DNA from: an uncultured Rivibacter sp.
GTDB taxonomy: Bacteria > Pseudomonadota > Gammaproteobacteria > Burkholderiales > Burkholderiaceae
Length of the DNA: 64,000 nucleotides
Assembly: GCA_946481025.1 (NCBI GenBank)
Contig: CAMLNA010000002.1
Coordinates: forward strand, 59,292 to 123,291
Reading direction: 5' to 3'
Position 1 is the first letter of the stretch; each line of letters begins with the position of its first letter. Position numbers and translations under genes: made by a program. Of the stretch, positions 61,471 through 64,000 are shown piece after piece. The notes under the pieces are model-generated. The model searched no databases. It saw only the letters and a program-made list of their open reading frames with translations, and was not told the DNA's origin.

Positions 61471-62649
61471 TCAGGCGGCCCGCCGCAGCGGCACCACGCG
61501 AGCGAGCTCGGTGCCGGGCGTCCAGCGGTAGGTGGCCGAAACGATGCTCGACGGGGAGCCGTCGGCGTTCATCTGCTCGCGGTAGGCGATCGAGCTGGCG
61601 CCTTCCTGCTGCTCGTTGACGAAGGCGGTGCCGTCCTTGCGCAGGCTGGTCTCGGCCTCGATCACCTCGCGCACGAACTCGCGGTGGCTCTCGAACACGA
61701 TGCCCGGCGGCAGGGTGCCGTCGCCCAGCAGCTCGGCCGGGTCGCGCCGCTCGTGCTGCTTGAAGAGCTCGATCACCACCTGCAGCTGGCCCAGCTCGTA
61801 GTCGAGGAAGCGTTCCCACAGTCCCTTGATGCGCGGGTTGGTTTCCTGCTCGGCGCAGGCGGCGTAGTTCCAGACTTCGCACGCTTCCTGCAGCAGCATC
61901 TTCTCCATCGGGGTTTCGTTCGGATTGATCATGCTGCCGTAGTGGGTGATGTGCTGCGACTCGATCGAGGCGATCTCGGCATACAGCTGGCGCGCCAGCG
62001 GGTCGGTGAACAGCGGCCCGATGTTCATGTAGTAGTCGTGCGTCTGGTATTCGCCGCCGGTCAGCGTGAGCGCATGCAGCTTGGTGGCCAGCGCCGCCGT
62101 TGGCGCATACGGCTCGAGCAGCTCGTGCTCCGGCGCGCGGTGGTGTAGCGCGGTCGGCCGCGCCGGCACGATGTCGGTGTGCCCCTGGGTGATGTTGTTG
62201 GCGTCCTTGCCCTCCAGGCGGTCGAGCAGCGCGCTGTAGCGGTAGAGGTGGTCGAAGTCCTCGAGCAGCGCATAGCGGTAGCCCTGCGCGAGGTAGGCGT
62301 CGGGTTCGAGCTTGGCGACCGAGGCCGTCACCTCGATGGCGGTCTGCTCGTAGCCGATGGTGGTCTCGATGGGCGAGTGGTCGGCGCCGATGAGCCAGTT
62401 GATCAGCGTGGCCTGGTGCTGCTCCACCCGCATCAGCCGGGCGATCGGCAGGCGCAGCGGGCCGTTCATGCGCAGCATCACCTGCTTGACGCGCAGCGAG
62501 TCGAGCTCCACGCCGTTCATCAGGATGATGCGCACACGGGTGAAGGCGTCGTCGTCGAGCTTGCTGATGGGCTTTTGCACCAGCTCCTTCCAGGTGAAGC
62601 GCTGCTGCTCCAGCGGCGTACCGCGGTCCTGCAGAAGATTGATGGCCAT
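61471..62649 (-). CDS. Ferritin-like (diiron-type) hypothetical protein
   Basis: 392 residues. Two helical bundles carry carboxylate/histidine motifs: [31 protein letters not shown] and [14 protein letters not shown] in the first half; [35 protein letters not shown] and [20 protein letters not shown] in the second. The ExxH-type pairs suggest two ferritin-like or diiron sites. It is cytosolic with no signal peptide. It is the second gene of a sigma-54-driven operon, preceded by AAAGGAG. It is commonly seen next to DUF892 stress genes, but the function is not characterised. Confidence 0.8.
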   Translation of the reverse strand: MAINLLQDRGTPLEQQRFTWKELVQKPISKLDDDAFTRVRIILMNGVELDSLRVKQVMLRMNGPLRLPIARLMRVEQHQATLINWLIGADHSPIETTIGYEQTAIEVTASVAKLEPDAYLAQGYRYALLEDFDHLYRYSALLDRLEGKDANNITQGHTDIVPARPTALHHRAPEHELLEPYAPTAALATKLHALTLTGGEYQTHDYYMNIGPLFTDPLARQLYAEIASIESQHITHYGSMINPNETPMEKMLLQEACEVWNYAACAEQETNPRIKGLWERFLDYELGQLQVVIELFKQHERRDPAELLGDGTLPPGIVFESHREFVREVIEAETSLRKDGTAFVNEQQEGASSIAYREQMNADGSPSSIVSATYRWTPGTELARVVPLRRAA

Positions 62650-62680
62650 GGGGGTCTCCTTTGGTTTGCTGCGGCCTGGC

Positions 62681-63469
62681 TCAGACCAGGTCCGGCTGCG
62701 GCTGTTCGGACACGAGGGCGGTGAGCCATCCCTTGATGATGGCCAGGTGTTCCTGCTCCTGGCCCAGGGCCCCGAGGAAGCGGCCGGCCAGTTCGGCCTC
62801 GCCGGTTTCCTCGGCCAGGCTGATGAGCAGCTCCCAGCCGGCGTTGTCGGTCAGCTCGGCGGTGAGCATGGCGTTCAGGCACTGCGCCAGCGTCGTGCGC
62901 GGGTCGTTGAGCACCTGCATCAGGCCGCTGGAGGCCACGGCGGTGACGTCGGCGCACGGCGTCTGCGCGGTGGGGTCGCCGCCCAGCTGCGCCATGGCTT
63001 CGCACAGCAGGCTGAAATGCTCCAGTTCCTCGGCCCGGATGCGCGCCAGGAGCTCGCCGGGATCGCCGCTGATGGCCACGCCACCCTCGCCGTCGGCCGG
63101 CAGCTCGCGCGGCAGGGCATCGGGATGGTGTTCCACCGCCGCGCGGTACTTGACGATGAGCGCGTCGTACAGGCGGGTGCCGGTGCGTTCGAACGCGATG
63201 CGCTCGCCGATCTTGTCCATGAAGATGACCGGATGGCCGCCCTTGATCCTGGCGATCCCCGACTTCACCGCGCCCTTGATGGAGGACGGCGGGGGCACCG
63301 ACCCGACCGCGTCGGCCTCGGCGATGGCCACCAGCTTCTGTGCCTCCATCTCCGAGGTGTCGATGTCCTCTTCGGGCATGAGCTCGTCGGACGCCTCGTT
63401 CATTGCCATCAGCGCGGCCGGCGTCAGCGCCGTGCCGGTCAGGTTGGAACCTAGTGAAGTCGGTTGCAT
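62681..63469 (-). CDS. Ferritin-like protein, first gene of the stress operon
   Basis: 262 residues from the ATG at 63469, with AGGAG upstream. The N-terminal 80 residues are low-complexity and acidic. The ferritin-like bundle follows: RIAFERTGTRLYDALIVKYRAAVEHH, LLARIRAEELEHFSLLCEAMAQLGGD, MLTAELTDNAGWELLISLAEETG and GALGQEQEHLAIIKGWL, each with ExxH or E..E motifs typical of iron-binding four-helix bundles. It is cytosolic, probably involved in iron handling or oxidative stress. It leads the four-gene operon down to 59660 and has a consensus-like sigma-54 promoter with a 20-nt leader. Confidence 0.82.
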   Translation of the reverse strand: MQPTSLGSNLTGTALTPAALMAMNEASDELMPEEDIDTSEMEAQKLVAIAEADAVGSVPPPSSIKGAVKSGIARIKGGHPVIFMDKIGERIAFERTGTRLYDALIVKYRAAVEHHPDALPRELPADGEGGVAISGDPGELLARIRAEELEHFSLLCEAMAQLGGDPTAQTPCADVTAVASSGLMQVLNDPRTTLAQCLNAMLTAELTDNAGWELLISLAEETGEAELAGRFLGALGQEQEHLAIIKGWLTALVSEQPQPDLV

Positions 63470-63499
63470 GCGGTGCTCCTGGGTGAGAACCGCAGTACG

Positions 63500-63513
63500 G
63501 CAAGCGGCGTGCC
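63500..63513 (-). promoter_or_regulatory. Sigma-54 promoter of the ferritin-like operon
   Basis: On the minus strand GGCACG, CCGC, TTGC, an excellent -24/-12 match. The expected start is near 63488, about 20 nt before the ATG at 63469. Confidence 0.72.
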
Positions 63514-63535
63514 GCGGCGGGCCGTGCAACACCAT

Positions 63536-63549
63536 GGAACGCCCCTTGC
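63536..63549 (+). promoter_or_regulatory. Sigma-54 promoter of the rightward gene at the window end
   Basis: TGGAACG, CCCC, TTGC with GG-N10-GC spacing, back to back with the leftward promoter. The expected start is near 63561, about 25 nt before an ATG at 63586. Confidence 0.58.
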
Positions 63550-63585
63550 CGCACACGTGGTCGCGACGCGGCGGGCGTATCGCCG

Positions 63586-63966
63586 ATGCCACCATTCGGC
63601 GCCCGACCTCGGCGCTGCGGCGGTGGAGTCGCTGTGGCGAGACCACATCGCCACACCTTCGCTGCCCTTCCTGGGGCCGTGGTCGTTGCTGTCGGCGCGG
63701 GCGCGCAGCTGGAACGGGCTGCTCACATCGCTGATGGCCGGCACACGGGCGCTGCACCGGGCCAACCCTGGCATTGGCATCCGGCGGCGCTGATGCACCT
63801 GCTGCAGACGCCATGGCTGGACCGCAGCCCGATGGAGCAGACCCTGCAGGACCTGGTGCCTGCCTATCGCAGCGAGCCGCCGCAGGCCCCGCTGCTCGGC
63901 GTGGCTGCGGTCGACGTGCTGGACGGTTCGCTGAAGCTGCCATCGAGCAGCGCATTCCCCGGATGA
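63586..63966 (+). CDS. Putative small gene, reading frame unclear
   Basis: The ATG at 63586 lies where the sigma-54 promoter predicts a start and gives a 126-residue frame to 63966. Third-position GC, however, favours a different frame between about 63623 and 63793 (LWRDHIATPSLPFLGPWSLL...NPGIGIRRR), which ends in TGATG at the ATG (63793) of a 57-residue frame (MHLLQTPWLDRSPMEQTLQDL...). So this may be two coupled small genes, or one gene with a frameshift near its start. No family is recognised. The stop overlaps the next ATG at 63963. Confidence 0.4.
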   Translation: MPPFGARPRRCGGGVAVARPHRHTFAALPGAVVVAVGAGAQLERAAHIADGRHTGAAPGQPWHWHPAALMHLLQTPWLDRSPMEQTLQDLVPAYRSEPPQAPLLGVAAVDVLDGSLKLPSSSAFPG

Positions 63967-64000
63967 GCGAGCCGCCACGGTCCACGCTGGCCATGACCTT
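63963..64000 (+). CDS. Start of a further gene, cut by the window end
   Basis: The ATG at 63963 overlaps the preceding stop (ATGA); 12 residues are visible (MSEPPRSTLAMT) before the window ends. The overlap pattern used throughout this sequence suggests a real coupled gene. Nothing can be said about function. Confidence 0.35.
   Translation, partial: MSEPPRSTLAMT

Overview
The window is GC-rich bacterial chromosome, densely packed with short intergenic gaps and many ATGA start/stop overlaps. Gene content points to a betaproteobacterium of the order Burkholderiales, in or near the Rubrivivax/Caldimonas/Piscinibacter group. The clues are an orphan Bug-type tricarboxylate-binding protein, an EnvZ/OmpR pair, a monofunctional RelA, 3-hydroxybutyrate dehydrogenase and very high third-position GC. 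Genus is inference; no rRNA is present. The only RNA gene is tRNA-Val(GAC).

Region 1 (0-37.1 kb) is mostly core or housekeeping. It holds biotin synthase, a flavoprotein, a LytS/LytTR two-component pair coupled to an exported DUF2807 protein, Tex, a Cu/Zn superoxide dismutase lipoprotein, a Bug binding protein, a CPBP protease, a patatin-like phospholipase and a CNNM/CBS membrane protein. Next comes a sulfide/persulfide-type module: an ETHE1-like metallo-hydrolase, DUF2892, an RND pump with its adaptor, and a divergent ArsR repressor with a clear palindromic operator. These are followed by an extracytoplasmic-type sigma factor, an iron-dependent alcohol dehydrogenase, an esterase overlapping a thioesterase-GNAT fusion, a reverse transsulfuration pair, EnvZ/OmpR, an exported DUF1800/DUF1501/SIMPL trio, 3-hydroxybutyrate dehydrogenase, an alpha/beta hydrolase and RelA.

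Region 2 (37.1-46.2 kb) is accessory. Directly after tRNA-Val and its terminator lie a decayed SF2 helicase, an orphan membrane protein and a ParDE toxin-antitoxin pair with a perfect palindromic operator. Then comes a Fur-family regulator followed by a TonB receptor and an ABC system with two DUF3526 permeases, preceded by a Fur-like box. This Fur/TonB/ABC-DUF3526 cluster is one of the two best candidates for an uncharacterised system.

Region 3 (46.2-64 kb) is signalling and stress. It has an L,D-transpeptidase-like protein, a PAS hybrid kinase, a heme-oxygenase-like diiron enzyme whose metal-ligand spacing matches UndA (1-alkene-forming fatty-acid decarboxylase), and a 1515-residue kinase with two complete kinase-receiver cores. 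A group of small stress-type genes follows: DUF4142, DUF892, two paralogous membrane proteins, NAD(P)-binding/DoxX, DUF2269, two ferritin-like proteins and a zinc alcohol dehydrogenase. Seven sites with the -24/-12 (GG-N10-GC, TTGC) architecture of sigma-54 promoters sit in front of these transcription units, often about 20 nt upstream of the start codon after allowing for the transcription start. I read this as an RpoN-dependent stress regulon; its activator is not in the window.

No CRISPR array, insertion sequence, rRNA or replication origin was seen.
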